Assembly (NCBI RefSeq): GCF_014253075.1
Contig: NZ_JACLZJ010000005.1
Span: 1-64,000, forward strand
Direction of reading: 5' to 3'
Length of the DNA: 64,000 nt
Origin: Ochrobactrum sp. CM-21-5
Lineage (GTDB): Bacteria; Pseudomonadota; Alphaproteobacteria; Rhizobiales; Rhizobiaceae
Under the pieces are notes generated by a model. It saw nothing but the letters and a program-made list of their open reading frames with translations. It was not told the origin of the DNA and searched no databases. Below are positions 33,614-43,250 of the stretch, in pieces (position 1 is the stretch's first letter; each line of letters begins with the position of its first letter). The translations under genes were made by a program, and so were the position numbers.

Positions 33614-34861
33614 ATGGCAACTTTGCCGAAAGCGCGCTTGCGTATTGGATTCATTGGATCGGGCTTCATCGCACAGTTTCACCTGCGCTCTATGATTGGC
33701 GTCAGAAACCTCGATGTCGTCGCGGTCTATAGTCGAAGCGAGGAAAATCGAGCGCAGTTTTCCGCTCTCGTCACAGAGCTTGGACTTGGCGATTGCCGTT
33801 CCCACGATTCTCTCGAAAGCCTGCTTGGCGACGAGAATGTCGACGCTATCTGGATTACCGCGCCCAATCATGTGCGGCTGGACATTATGCGTACGGTGCA
33901 TCGCGAGGTGAAGACCGGACGCTCCGGAGTATTTGCGGTTGCATGCGAGAAACCGCTGGCGCGCACGGTCGCTGAAGCGCGCGAAATGCTTCAGCTTGCA
34001 GAAGATGCCGGGCTTAATCACGGCTATCTTGAAAATCAGGTTTTCTGCACGCCGGTTTTGCGCGGCAAGGAAATCATCTGGCGCCGGGCTGCAGCCACGA
34101 CTGGCCGACCATATCTCGCCCGTGCAGCTGAAGAGCATTCCGGTCCACATGAAGCCTGGTTCTGGCAAGGCGACAAACAGGGCGGCGGCGTCCTGTCCGA
34201 CATGATGTGCCACAGCCTTGAAGTGTCCCGCCATCTTCTCACGGCACCAGGAGCAAAACGCGGCAGCCTGCGGATTAAATCCGTGAACGGCACGGTGGCA
34301 AACCTCAAATGGACACGCCCGCACTACGCAGACCAGTTGCGCGAGCGCTATGGCGCAGGCGTCGATTATCGCAACCGTCCCTCCGAAGATTTCGCGCGAG
34401 GTGTGGTAGCTCTTGAGGATGAAGACGGAAATGAGCTGATGATCGAGGCCACGACATCGTGGGCCTATGTAGGCGCCGGACTACGCATCCAGCTTGAATT
34501 GCTCGGTCCCGAATATGCAATGGAATACAACTCCCTCAACACCGGCTTGCGCGTGTTCATGTCGCGCGAGGTTAAAGGCGGGGAAGGCGAAGACCTCGTC
34601 GAAAAGCAGAATGCCGAACAAGGTCTCATGCCTGTTCTGGAAGATGAGCCGGGTGTTTACGGCTATACGGATGAGAACCGTCACATGACCGAATGTTTCC
34701 GCAAGGGTGAGACGCCTCTCGAAACCTTTGCCGACGGGGTGGCGGTCGTGGAAATGATGATGGGGCTTTATCTGTCGGCGGAAACCCAGAAAACGGTAAC
34801 GTTCCCAGCACCCGAACTGGACCACTATGTTCCTGTAGTGGCCCGAATCAAATCCGAATAG
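33614..34861 (+). CDS. Gfo/Idh/MocA-family NAD(P)-dependent oxidoreductase
   Basis: A 415-residue dehydrogenase with an N-terminal Rossmann fold (RIGFIGSGFIAQFH) and the family's catalytic-lysine motif as CEKPLART. The C-terminal alpha/beta domain carries GGGVLSDMMCHSLE, which supplies the substrate His region. Start at 33614 (MATLPKARL) is preceded by GGGAGG. It is the last gene of the sugar operon and probably oxidises the imported sugar, polyol or inositol-like compound; the exact substrate is not readable from sequence. Confidence 0.88.
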   Translation: MATLPKARLRIGFIGSGFIAQFHLRSMIGVRNLDVVAVYSRSEENRAQFSALVTELGLGDCRSHDSLESLLGDENVDAIWITAPNHVRLDIMRTVHREVKTGRSGVFAVACEKPLARTVAEAREMLQLAEDAGLNHGYLENQVFCTPVLRGKEIIWRRAAATTGRPYLARAAEEHSGPHEAWFWQGDKQGGGVLSDMMCHSLEVSRHLLTAPGAKRGSLRIKSVNGTVANLKWTRPHYADQLRERYGAGVDYRNRPSEDFARGVVALEDEDGNELMIEATTSWAYVGAGLRIQLELLGPEYAMEYNSLNTGLRVFMSREVKGGEGEDLVEKQNAEQGLMPVLEDEPGVYGYTDENRHMTECFRKGETPLETFADGVAVVEMMMGLYLSAETQKTVTFPAPELDHYVPVVARIKSE

Positions 34862-34907
34862 ACTGCGGATAGAAGACAGTCGGGCGGCAAAGTTGCTACC
34901 AATCGTG

Positions 34908-35489
34908 CTACCCGGCTGTCAGCATGTTTTCCAAACGACATAAGACAGAATGCTGTTCTTCTTCCGTGAGAATTTCACATTCGAATAACTTGCCGCTTTC
35001 AAGGCCCGCAATCGCAAGATAGACGATGAGTGTGGCGTCACGATCACTGGTATCACGTTGCATACGGTCCAGCAAAGCCCGGTGATAGTGACGAACAGGG
35101 ATCATGAAATCCGGATTCTCCGCCATAGCAGCAAGAACGCCGCAAGCGGGAGGCTCGTCGTCGGTCTGCACGCGGTAAACATCGAGAAAAGCACGTGCTA
35201 CGCGGTTTTTTTCCCCAGTCTGGAGGGTTTCCTGAACCTCCATCGCCCGCTCGTGGTCTTTCATGTATTCTTCAACTACGGCCTCAAGAAGCTTCGCCTT
35301 GCTGGGGAAGGAATAGAGCAGTCCGCCTTTCGAAAGGCCCGCACGGGCCGCTACGGCGTCGAGAGAGAGATGAGCTGGACCTACTTCCCGGGCAAGCTCC
35401 GTTGCAGCGCGCAAGATACGTTCGCGCGACGGGACCTTCTTTTTGGCGAACAATTTGCTAGGGTCTCCTGACAGTTCGATAGTTGACAT
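34908..35489 (-). CDS. TetR/AcrR-family repressor of the RND pump
   Basis: A 193-residue regulator. The helix-turn-helix (residues 23-68, TELAREVGPAHLSLDAVAARAG) is followed by a variable ligand domain. It is divergent from the RND adaptor. The annotated ATG at 35489 abuts a 16-bp palindrome and has no ribosome-binding site. A TTG at 35453 has AGGAGA 10 bases upstream, so translation may start at codon 13 instead, or the mRNA may be leaderless. Control of the pump is inferred from location and from the operator. Confidence 0.85.
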   Translation of the reverse strand: MSTIELSGDPSKLFAKKKVPSRERILRAATELAREVGPAHLSLDAVAARAGLSKGGLLYSFPSKAKLLEAVVEEYMKDHERAMEVQETLQTGEKNRVARAFLDVYRVQTDDEPPACGVLAAMAENPDFMIPVRHYHRALLDRMQRDTSDRDATLIVYLAIAGLESGKLFECEILTEEEQHSVLCRLENMLTAG

Positions 35490-35511
35490 TACCGTCCAGA
35501 CGGTACAGTTA
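35483..35511 (+). promoter_or_regulatory. RND pump promoter with TetR-type operator in the spacer
   Basis: TTGACA (35483-35488) is a perfect -35 box. The perfect 16-bp palindrome TACCGTC-CA-GACGGTA (35490-35505) lies just downstream, and CAGTTA (35506-35511) is in -10 position at 17-base spacing. A repressor on this palindrome would block RNA polymerase directly and would also cover the tetR start region. Confidence 0.7.
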
Positions 35512-35602
35512 TTCGCCTCTCTTCTTCAAGTAAAATACGCGCGACCTTTGTGTGATTGCGAAAAGGGCTTGCGCAGAAACGCCACCCAGGAGTGCAACCG
35601 CA

Positions 35603-36790
35603 ATGATCAAGCGCCTTATTCTGGCAATAATATTCCTGGTGATCGTCGTGGGGGGACTCATTGGGTTCAACCTGTTCAGAACGCAGGCCATCAAAGATTT
35701 CTTCGCCAACATGCAGCAGCCCGCGCAAACGGTTTCAACCGTCACGGTAGAGCCGGGCGTTTGGACACCGGGCATTGAAGCCATCGGCTCCGCCAATGCA
35801 TCCGATGGTGTGGATCTGACGGTGCAGGTGGATGGTGTCGTCACCGATATTGGCTTCAAGTCCAACCAAAAGGTGAAGCGCGGTGATCTTCTGTTGAAAC
35901 TGGACGACAGCATTCAGAAAGCGGACCTCGAAGCTGCAAAGGCTGAATCCATTCTTGCCGATCAAAACCTGAAACGTGCGCAGACCCTGCGCACGCAGGG
36001 TGTCGGCGCGGTTTCTAACGTCGACACGACGGCAGCCAGCGCAGCCTCGGCAAAGGCGCAGGTTGCAAAACTTCAGGCAGTCCTCGACCAGAAAACGCTT
36101 TCCGCCCCCTTTTCCGGTATAATCGGAATTTCGAGAGTTGACCTCGGACAGTACGTGACGCCAGGTACGGTTATCGCCACATTGCAGAATGTCGATACCA
36201 TGCGTATCGATTTTACGGTACCTGAACAGGCCCTTGCTTCGCTGAAACTCGGACAGACCGTGAAGACGGGCAAAGATTTCGACCATCTGGACTTCACGGG
36301 CGTCATTACTGGTATCGACCCAAAAATCGACCCATCAACCCGTCTGGTTTCCGTACGGGCCGAAGTGAAGAACCCTGATAGAAAACTGACACCTGGCCAG
36401 TTCGTGCAGGTGCGTGTGGAGCTTCCGCAGGAAGACAATGTGATCGCGCTTCCGCAGACCTCTATCGTGTCCAGTCTTTATGGCGATTACGTTTATGCTG
36501 TTCGCCCAGAGCGCAAACCGGACGAAGCAAACGCTGCTGAAAGCAGTGAGGCTCCAAAAGAACCCACTGCAGACACAAAAGCGGCCGAAGGCGAGAAGCA
36601 GGTTGCGCAGCAGGTTTTCGTGCAGCTTGGTCGCCGTTATGGCGGGGTGGTTGAGATCACCAAGGGGCTCAAGCCGGGCGATGTCGTAATCACGGCTGGT
36701 CAAAACAGGCTTTCGCCCGGGGTCTCGGTTAATATCGACAACACGGTCAACCCAGCCAACTCACCGGCAGAGCCGGCTGACAAGCAATAG
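35603..36790 (+). CDS. RND efflux periplasmic adaptor (membrane fusion protein)
   Basis: A 395-residue HlyD/AcrA-type adaptor. It is anchored by an uncleaved N-terminal membrane helix (residues 4-24) rather than a lipid. Lipoyl halves surround a short alpha-hairpin (about residues 105-160, LEAAKAESILADQNLKRAQ). DKTLSAPFSG-like QKTLSAPFSGIIG marks the second half. A Glu/Ala/Lys insert (about 300-335) is unusual in the membrane-proximal domain. I start at 35603, with AGGAG upstream. It pairs with the pump gene 9 bases later; no outer-membrane channel gene is present, so a shared TolC-type protein is implied. Confidence 0.92.
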   Translation: MIKRLILAIIFLVIVVGGLIGFNLFRTQAIKDFFANMQQPAQTVSTVTVEPGVWTPGIEAIGSANASDGVDLTVQVDGVVTDIGFKSNQKVKRGDLLLKLDDSIQKADLEAAKAESILADQNLKRAQTLRTQGVGAVSNVDTTAASAASAKAQVAKLQAVLDQKTLSAPFSGIIGISRVDLGQYVTPGTVIATLQNVDTMRIDFTVPEQALASLKLGQTVKTGKDFDHLDFTGVITGIDPKIDPSTRLVSVRAEVKNPDRKLTPGQFVQVRVELPQEDNVIALPQTSIVSSLYGDYVYAVRPERKPDEANAAESSEAPKEPTADTKAAEGEKQVAQQVFVQLGRRYGGVVEITKGLKPGDVVITAGQNRLSPGVSVNIDNTVNPANSPAEPADKQ

Positions 36791-36799
36791 GCGAGCGAG

Positions 36800-39700
36800 A
36801 TGAGTTTTTCCGACATTTTCATTCGGCGGCCTGTGCTTGCTACCGTCGTTGCCCTCATGATCATTCTTTTGGGCATGCAAGGTATCGCGCAGCTTTCAGT
36901 GCGCGAATATCCCAAGGTCGATGAGACGGTTATTACTGTTACCACCGCCTATGCGGGGGCGAGCGCTGATCTTATTCAGGGATTTATCACCTCTCCTATC
37001 GCTGAATCCGTAGCGACGACGGAGAATATCGATTACGTAACCTCGTCGAGCCGCCCTTCGTCAAGCACCGTGACCGTGCAGATGAAGCTTGGCGCTAATC
37101 CCGATGCGGCGCTGACGGAAGTTATCGCCAAGGTCAATCAGGTTCGCGGTAATCTTCCCGACGAATCCGACGATCCTGTTATCGTCAAGGGTACGGGGCA
37201 GAGCTTTGCCACCATGTATCTGGCAGCGCAAAACCCGAACATGACAAGCGAGCAGATCACCGAATATCTGGAACGCGTCATCCAACCGCGCATGTCGACC
37301 ATTCAGGGCGTTGCCAAGGCGGAAATCCTTGGCGGGCAAGTCTATTCGATGCGTGTCTGGCTTGATCCGGTACAGCTCGCAGCCCGCCAAATCACAGCTC
37401 CGGAAGTTTTGGCGGCGATCAAGTCATCGAACTTCCTGTCGGCACCAGGCAAAACCAAGAACGAATATGTGGCGACGTCGATCACGCTGAAATCGACCCT
37501 GCAGACACCTGAAGCTTTCGGTGCGATGCCGATCAAGACGTCTGGTGACGAAGTTGTGCGTCTGCGCGACGTAGCCAAGGTCGAGCTTGCAGCCGAGAGC
37601 ACGGATACAATTGTTTCGTTCAATGGTTCGGCAGGTACCTTCCTGGGTGTTTATCCCACCCCTGCGGCCAATCCGATCGACATGGCCACGGCCGTGCGCA
37701 AGGAACTACCCTCGATCCAGAACTCGCTACCGGAAGGCATGTCGCTCGTCCTCGTCTATGATGCGACCGAGCAGATCAGCTCATCAATCCACGAGGTTTT
37801 CACGACAATTGGTGAAGCTGTGGCAATCGTCATTCTGGTTATCATCGTCTTTCTCGGATCGTTCCGGTCCGTGCTGATTCCGATTGTCACGATCCCGATC
37901 TCGCTGATCGGCGTTTGTTTCTTCCTGTATGTGCTTGGGTTCTCCATCAATCTGCTTTCGCTTCTTGCCATGGTTCTGGCCATCGGCCTTGTGGTGGATG
38001 ACGCCATCGTGGTGCTGGAGAATATCCATCGGCACATAGAGGAAGGATTGCGTCCCATGGATGCGGCCTTCAAAGGCATGAAGGAGATTACCGGCTCGAT
38101 CATCGCCATGACGATCACGCTGGCGGCCGTTTTCGCCCCGCTGGGTTTTACCGGCGGTCTGACGGGTTCGTTGTTCCGCGAGTTTGCGTTCACGCTCGCA
38201 GGTGCGGTCATCATTTCCGGTGTGGCGGCATTGACCGTCTCGCCAATGATGTGTTCGCGCATGCTCAAACACGGCGAACAGACGCGGTTCCAGCTGTTCA
38301 TCGACCGTACCTTCTCGCGCTTTGAGAAGTGGTATCATCGGCGCGTATCGAACTCTCTGGATTACCGTTCGATAACGCTTATGATCGTTGTGGCGCTGAT
38401 GGGGCTGACCGGCTTCCTGTTCTTGAACACGTCGAGCGAACTGGCTCCGGAAGAAGATTCCGGCGCGCTCTTCTCGATGTTTCAAGCGCCGCAATATGCC
38501 ACTTCCGCTTACACCAATCTTTATGCTGAACAAATCGATGGCTTGACCAAAGACCTGCCGGAACTGAAAACACGTTTTCAGATCGTCGGCATGGATGGCG
38601 GCACGACATCGGGTATCGCGCTGTGGGTGCTAAAGGACTGGAACGAACGGTCACGGTCGCAGAAGGAAATTCAGCAGGATCTCACCAACCGTATTTCCAA
38701 GGTTGCGGGCGTGGAGGCGTTCATCTTTGCGCCGCCGTCCTTGCCAGGTACGGGTGGAGGGCTGCCGATCTCGATCGCACTGCAGTCCACAGGACCTGCT
38801 GATCAGGTGTTCGCGCTCGCCGAAGAAATCAAGAACGAAGCGCAAGCAACGGGGCAGTTCATCATTGTTCAGAACTCACTCTCCTTCAATGCGCCGCAAA
38901 CCACGATCACCATCGACCGTGATCGAGCGGCGACATTGGGCGTTCAGGTTAGCGATATCGGTTCGACTCTCGGTCTCCTGACCGGTGGCGCTTCCGTCGC
39001 CAAGTTCGACCGCGACTCGAACAGCTACGATATCATTACGCAGGTACCAGACATTTATCGCTCCAATCCCGAAAAGCTCGGTGACTTCTATGTCCGCAGC
39101 GTTTCCGGAACGATGGTGCCACTCTCATCAGTCATCGATATCAAGACCAACGCTTCGCCAGCGGCGATCGAACAGTTCAACCAGTTGAACTCGGCCACGA
39201 TTTCGGCGCTGCCCATGCCCAGTATTACGACGGGTCAAGGGCTGCAAACGCTCGTTGACCTGACCAAGGCGAAGATGCCGGAAGGCTTCTTCCTCGACTA
39301 TTCCGGCCAATCACGCCTGGAAGTGGAGCAGGGGAATACGATCATGATTGCATTCGGTCTCGCCGTTATCGTGATCTACCTCGTCCTTGCCGCGCAGTTC
39401 GAGAGTTTCCGCGATCCGTTCATCATCATGATGTCGGTGCCGCTTTCAATCTTCGGCGCCATCGTGCCGCTCAATATCGGTCTCGGTACGCTGAATATTT
39501 ACACGCAGGTCGGTCTTATCACCCTTGTCGGACTGATAACCAAGCACGGCATTCTGATGGTGGAGTTCGCCAATCAGCAGCGTCGTTTGCACGGGCTTTC
39601 ACGCCGCGATGCCATCGTTGTCGCCGCTGAAACCCGTCTGCGGCCAATCCTGATGACCACCGCTGCAATGGCACTTGGCGTCTTGCCGCTCATCACAGCA

Positions 39701-39889
39701 AGCGGCGCTGGTGCTGCAGCCCGCTACTCGATGGGTCTGGTTATCTTTACCGGCATCGTGATCGGTACGATCTTCACCTTGTTCGTCGTACCTATGTTCT
39801 ATACCTTCATCGCCAAGAAGGACGTAGAAGGTGAGATGGCTCCATCACATCAGGAGGGTGGTGAATCGGCTCCAGCGCAACAACATTGA
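36800..39889 (+). CDS. RND multidrug efflux pump (HAE-1 type)
   Basis: A 1029-residue proton-driven inner-membrane pump of the AcrB/MexB superfamily. The N terminus MSFSDIFIRRPVLATV is typical. Membrane helix 4 carries the paired aspartates of the proton relay (GLVVDDAIVVLENI). GLITKHGILMVEFAN holds the conserved Lys of helix 10. Two large periplasmic loops follow helices 1 and 7. Complete in length. With the adaptor upstream it should export lipophilic drugs, but its substrates are unknown. Brucella Bep pumps are the obvious comparators. Confidence 0.95.
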   Translation: MSFSDIFIRRPVLATVVALMIILLGMQGIAQLSVREYPKVDETVITVTTAYAGASADLIQGFITSPIAESVATTENIDYVTSSSRPSSSTVTVQMKLGANPDAALTEVIAKVNQVRGNLPDESDDPVIVKGTGQSFATMYLAAQNPNMTSEQITEYLERVIQPRMSTIQGVAKAEILGGQVYSMRVWLDPVQLAARQITAPEVLAAIKSSNFLSAPGKTKNEYVATSITLKSTLQTPEAFGAMPIKTSGDEVVRLRDVAKVELAAESTDTIVSFNGSAGTFLGVYPTPAANPIDMATAVRKELPSIQNSLPEGMSLVLVYDATEQISSSIHEVFTTIGEAVAIVILVIIVFLGSFRSVLIPIVTIPISLIGVCFFLYVLGFSINLLSLLAMVLAIGLVVDDAIVVLENIHRHIEEGLRPMDAAFKGMKEITGSIIAMTITLAAVFAPLGFTGGLTGSLFREFAFTLAGAVIISGVAALTVSPMMCSRMLKHGEQTRFQLFIDRTFSRFEKWYHRRVSNSLDYRSITLMIVVALMGLTGFLFLNTSSELAPEEDSGALFSMFQAPQYATSAYTNLYAEQIDGLTKDLPELKTRFQIVGMDGGTTSGIALWVLKDWNERSRSQKEIQQDLTNRISKVAGVEAFIFAPPSLPGTGGGLPISIALQSTGPADQVFALAEEIKNEAQATGQFIIVQNSLSFNAPQTTITIDRDRAATLGVQVSDIGSTLGLLTGGASVAKFDRDSNSYDIITQVPDIYRSNPEKLGDFYVRSVSGTMVPLSSVIDIKTNASPAAIEQFNQLNSATISALPMPSITTGQGLQTLVDLTKAKMPEGFFLDYSGQSRLEVEQGNTIMIAFGLAVIVIYLVLAAQFESFRDPFIIMMSVPLSIFGAIVPLNIGLGTLNIYTQVGLITLVGLITKHGILMVEFANQQRRLHGLSRRDAIVVAAETRLRPILMTTAAMALGVLPLITASGAGAAARYSMGLVIFTGIVIGTIFTLFVVPMFYTFIAKKDVEGEMAPSHQEGGESAPAQQH

Positions 39890-39945
39890 GATGCAGCAAG
39901 ATCACCAAAACTTGCATTGAATATGTAAAAATGGGAAGTATCTAA

Positions 39946-39977
39946 GAAAGGGTGGCCTAATAACAGGCCGCCCTTTC
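39946..39977 (+). terminator. Terminator after RND pump
   Basis: GAAAGGGTGGCCT/AGGCCGCCCTTTC stem (13 bp with one T-G pair) and loop AATAAC. Lies 57 bases after the pump stop. The following T-run is short. Confidence 0.7.
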
Positions 39978-39999
39978 GATATTTAACGTTGGTCCTTGC

Positions 40000-40983
40000 A
40001 TGATACCTTTATCCGTACTTGATCTTTCACCGGTTCCAGAAGGCAGCGACGCGGGAACTTCACTTCGAAATACGCTTGAACTTGCACAGCACGCCGAGCG
40101 ACTCGGCTATCATCGCTACTGGCTTGCCGAACATCACAACATGCCCGGTATTGCGAGTGCCGCCACATCCGTAGTGATCGGCCACGTAGCAAACGGCACT
40201 TCGACAATCCGCGTTGGCGCTGGCGGCGTCATGCTGCCGAACCATGCCCCGTTGGTAATCGCAGAACAGTTCGGCACGCTCGCCTCGCTCTTTCCAGGAC
40301 GTATCGACCTCGGCCTTGGTCGTGCGCCAGGGACGGATCAGATCACGGCTCACGCGCTTCGGCGCAATCTCGACAGCGACGCCAATGCGTTTCCGCAGGA
40401 TGTGGTTGAACTGCTGAACTACTTCAAGCCGGCGGAGCCCGGCCAACGCGTACGTGCCGTACCAGGCGAGGGGCTGAACGTCCCGGTCTGGATTCTCGGC
40501 TCAAGTTTGTTCGGCGCCCAGCTCGCTGCGATGCTGGGATTGCCATACGCTTTTGCTTCTCATTTTGCGCCTGCAGAAATGGAGCGTGCTATCGCCCTTT
40601 ATCGCGAACGGTTCGAGCCTTCGGAATATATGCAAAAACCCTATGTGATGCTGGGCCTCAACGTTATCGCAGCCGATACAGACGAAGAAGCGAACTATCT
40701 TTTCACATCCCAGCTACAGGCTTTCGTCAACCTGCGCAGCGGCCGCCCCGGCAAACTGCCGGCTCCTGTTGACGGCTATGCGGAACAGCTTGACCCACCC
40801 GCGCAGGCATTGGTTCGCCAGATGTTATCGTGTCGCGTGGTCGGCGGTCCAGAGACGGTTGCCAATGGCATCGAAGCCTTTGCCAAGAATACCGGCGCCG
40901 ACGAGTTGATGCTTACCGGCATGATTCATGATCACAAGAAGCGCCTGCATTCTTATGAGATCGCAAGTCGATCAATTGCTTGA
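40000..40983 (+). CDS. Luciferase-like (LLM class) flavin-dependent oxidoreductase
   Basis: A 327-residue TIM-barrel protein of the bacterial luciferase-like group (MsnO8-type). [15 protein letters not shown] and [20 protein letters not shown] are the conserved flavin/active-site segments, and [16 protein letters not shown] follows. Such enzymes use FMNH2 and oxygen or act as reductases; the substrate is unknown. It ends 12 bases inside the 3' end of the convergent LysR gene. Its own ribosome-binding site is weak. Confidence 0.88.
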   Translation: MIPLSVLDLSPVPEGSDAGTSLRNTLELAQHAERLGYHRYWLAEHHNMPGIASAATSVVIGHVANGTSTIRVGAGGVMLPNHAPLVIAEQFGTLASLFPGRIDLGLGRAPGTDQITAHALRRNLDSDANAFPQDVVELLNYFKPAEPGQRVRAVPGEGLNVPVWILGSSLFGAQLAAMLGLPYAFASHFAPAEMERAIALYRERFEPSEYMQKPYVMLGLNVIAADTDEEANYLFTSQLQAFVNLRSGRPGKLPAPVDGYAEQLDPPAQALVRQMLSCRVVGGPETVANGIEAFAKNTGADELMLTGMIHDHKKRLHSYEIASRSIA

Positions 40984-41889
40984 ACAATGGGACTCGCGGC
41001 TGACTTCATTCAGAAGCCAGTCTCGAAACGCAGCAACAGCGGGCGCGCTTGCGCGGGCTTTTGGGGTAACAAAGTAATAGCTGCGCGGGCTTTTCACCCT
41101 GTGCGGATAAGCGACGACCAGCTGTCCGCTTTCAATTTCGGCGCGGATCAGGAATAGCGGCATCAGCGCAACGCCCAGCCCCGCGATGCAAGCCTGCGAA
41201 ACATTGGAAAACTGTTCGAAACGCATACCCGGCGAGGCAGGAGCGGCCATATCGAGGCTTGCGAACCAATGATCCCACGCGCCGGGACGGGACGCCATGT
41301 TGAATAAAGGCAGTCGCAGAAGATCGGCCGGCGCCCCCACCGGATGATCGCGCAGAAATGTAGGGCTGCACACCGGCGCGACGGTTTCTTCCATCAGAAA
41401 TACACTATCGGCATTGGGCCAGTCCGGCTGTCCGATGTGAATTGCCGCATCCAGCCCCTCGCGGTCAAAATCGAACTGGCCGATCCGCGTTGCGAAATTC
41501 AGAATTATATCGGGATATTGCGCTACAAATCCCGATATGCGGGGAATGAGCCAGCGTGTTCCGAAAGTCGGCAGAAAAGCGAGGTTGAGCGTCATGCCTT
41601 TCATTTGTGACATGACTTGAAGCGAAGCTGCGCGGATTGAAGCAAGAGCCGGACCGACAGCTTTGAGATAGGTTTGTCCCGCATCCGACAGAACCACATG
41701 GCGACTGGTCCGGTCGAAAAGCGGCGTGCCAAGCTGTTCTTCCAATACCGCAATCTGGCGGCTGACCGCACCTTGCGTCAACGATAATTCCTGCGCAGCG
41801 GCAGAAAAACTCTCATGCCGCGCGACTGCATCGAAGGCCGCCAGTGCACTGGTGGAGGGGAGGAGACGTCGCGAAATTGATGTCATCAC
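40972..41889 (-). CDS. LysR-family regulator (GcvA-like), likely of the glutaryl-CoA genes
   Basis: A 305-residue LysR-type regulator. The N-terminal helix-turn-helix (residues 14-70, [23 protein letters not shown]) is clear, followed by a substrate-binding domain with the GcvA-like pattern. It is divergent from gcdH across 99 bases, the normal arrangement for control of the neighbour with a metabolite as co-inducer. Control of gcdH and the CoA-transferase is inferred from position only. Confidence 0.88.
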   Translation of the reverse strand: MMTSISRRLLPSTSALAAFDAVARHESFSAAAQELSLTQGAVSRQIAVLEEQLGTPLFDRTSRHVVLSDAGQTYLKAVGPALASIRAASLQVMSQMKGMTLNLAFLPTFGTRWLIPRISGFVAQYPDIILNFATRIGQFDFDREGLDAAIHIGQPDWPNADSVFLMEETVAPVCSPTFLRDHPVGAPADLLRLPLFNMASRPGAWDHWFASLDMAAPASPGMRFEQFSNVSQACIAGLGVALMPLFLIRAEIESGQLVVAYPHRVKSPRSYYFVTPKARASAPAVAAFRDWLLNEVSRESHCSSN

Positions 41890-41988
41890 CTATTACTAAA
41901 TGAAATAGATCAATGAGTAAACGTCGATTGCACTTGGCTCTCTGCCGGTCCATATTCCGGGCAAATATGAACTGAGGAGAACTCACCT

Positions 41989-43173
41989 ATGTCACGTGCG
42001 GCTTTTAGCTGGGAAGACCCGTTTCTGCTGGATGAACAGCTGACCGAAGATGAACGCATGATCCGCGATGCGGCGAAGGCCTTCGCGACGGATGTTTTGC
42101 TGCCGCGTGTTGAAAAGGCCTATCTCGATGAAACTACAGACCCTGAGCTGTTCCGTCTCATGGGGCAGTCTGGTCTGCTCGGCGTGACACTGCCTGAGGA
42201 GTATGGCGCGGCGAACGCAGGTTATGTTTCCTACGGTCTGGTTGCCCGCGAAGTGGAACGGGTGGATTCGGGCTATCGTTCCATGATGAGCGTGCAGTCC
42301 TCGCTCGTTATGTACCCGATTTATGCCTACGGCTCCGACGAGCAGCGGAAGAAGTATCTGCCGGGCCTCGTTTCGGGTGAACTGATTGGCTGTTTCGGCC
42401 TGACGGAGCCGGATGCCGGTTCCGATCCCGCGGGCATGAAGACCCGCGCGGAGAAGATCGATGGTGGCTACCGCCTGACTGGTTCCAAGATGTGGATCTC
42501 GAATTCGCCGATCGCTGATGTGTTTGTCGTCTGGGCGAAATCCGCCGCACACGACAACGCTATTCGCGGTTTCGTTCTCGAAAAAGGCATGAAGGGCCTT
42601 TCCGCACCCAAAATCGGGGGTAAGCTTTCGCTCCGCGCTTCCATTACCGGTGAAATCGTCATGGACGGCGTAGAAGTGTCCGAAGAGACACTGCTGCCAA
42701 ATGTTTCGGGCCTCAAGGGGCCGTTCGGATGTCTCAACCGTGCTCGCTACGGCATTTCATGGGGTGTATTGGGCGCCGCTGAGGATTGCTGGTTCCGCGC
42801 GCGCCAGTATGGTCTGGATCGCAAGCAGTTCAACAAGCCGCTCGCAGGCACCCAGCTCTACCAGAAGAAACTTGCCGACATGCAGACCGAAATCGCACTC
42901 GGCCTTCAGGCTTCGCTGCGCGTCGGCCGCCTGTTCGATGAAGGCAAGATGGCGCCGGAGATGATCTCAATCGTCAAGCGAAACAATTGCGGCAAGGCGC
43001 TAGACATTGCCCGCCAGGCGCGCGACATGCACGGCGGCAACGGTATCCAGATCGAATATCACGTCATGCGTCACGCGCAGAATCTGGAAACGGTGAACAC
43101 CTATGAAGGTACGCACGACGTCCATGCCCTGATTCTTGGCCGTGCGCAGACTGGCATTCAGGCTTTCTTCTGA
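41989..43173 (+). CDS. gcdH: Glutaryl-CoA dehydrogenase
   Basis: A 394-residue acyl-CoA dehydrogenase that oxidises and decarboxylates glutaryl-CoA to crotonyl-CoA in lysine, tryptophan and glutarate breakdown. The catalytic Glu lies in [15 protein letters not shown] (Glu373), a motif characteristic of Gcd[18 protein letters not shown] and [18 protein letters not shown] are the flavin-binding blocks, with the GcdH-specific WISN. A strong ribosome-binding site (GAGGAG) precedes the start. A CoA-transferase that may make its substrate follows after a hairpin. Confidence 0.94.
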   Translation: MSRAAFSWEDPFLLDEQLTEDERMIRDAAKAFATDVLLPRVEKAYLDETTDPELFRLMGQSGLLGVTLPEEYGAANAGYVSYGLVAREVERVDSGYRSMMSVQSSLVMYPIYAYGSDEQRKKYLPGLVSGELIGCFGLTEPDAGSDPAGMKTRAEKIDGGYRLTGSKMWISNSPIADVFVVWAKSAAHDNAIRGFVLEKGMKGLSAPKIGGKLSLRASITGEIVMDGVEVSEETLLPNVSGLKGPFGCLNRARYGISWGVLGAAEDCWFRARQYGLDRKQFNKPLAGTQLYQKKLADMQTEIALGLQASLRVGRLFDEGKMAPEMISIVKRNNCGKALDIARQARDMHGGNGIQIEYHVMRHAQNLETVNTYEGTHDVHALILGRAQTGIQAFF

Positions 43174-43180
43174 TCCCTTC

Positions 43181-43224
43181 AAGCCCGCTCTTTCGGCCCG
43201 CTCGCATCTTGCGGGCGGGCTTTT
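43181..43224 (+). terminator. Hairpin between gcdH and CoA-transferase gene
   Basis: AAGCCCGC pairs with GCGGGCTT across a nested CCCGC/GCGGG stem, followed by TTTTCTATTT. It likely causes partial termination; the next gene begins 26 bases later. Confidence 0.7.
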
Positions 43225-43250
43225 CTATTTTTCCCGGAAGGTTTCTCAAA

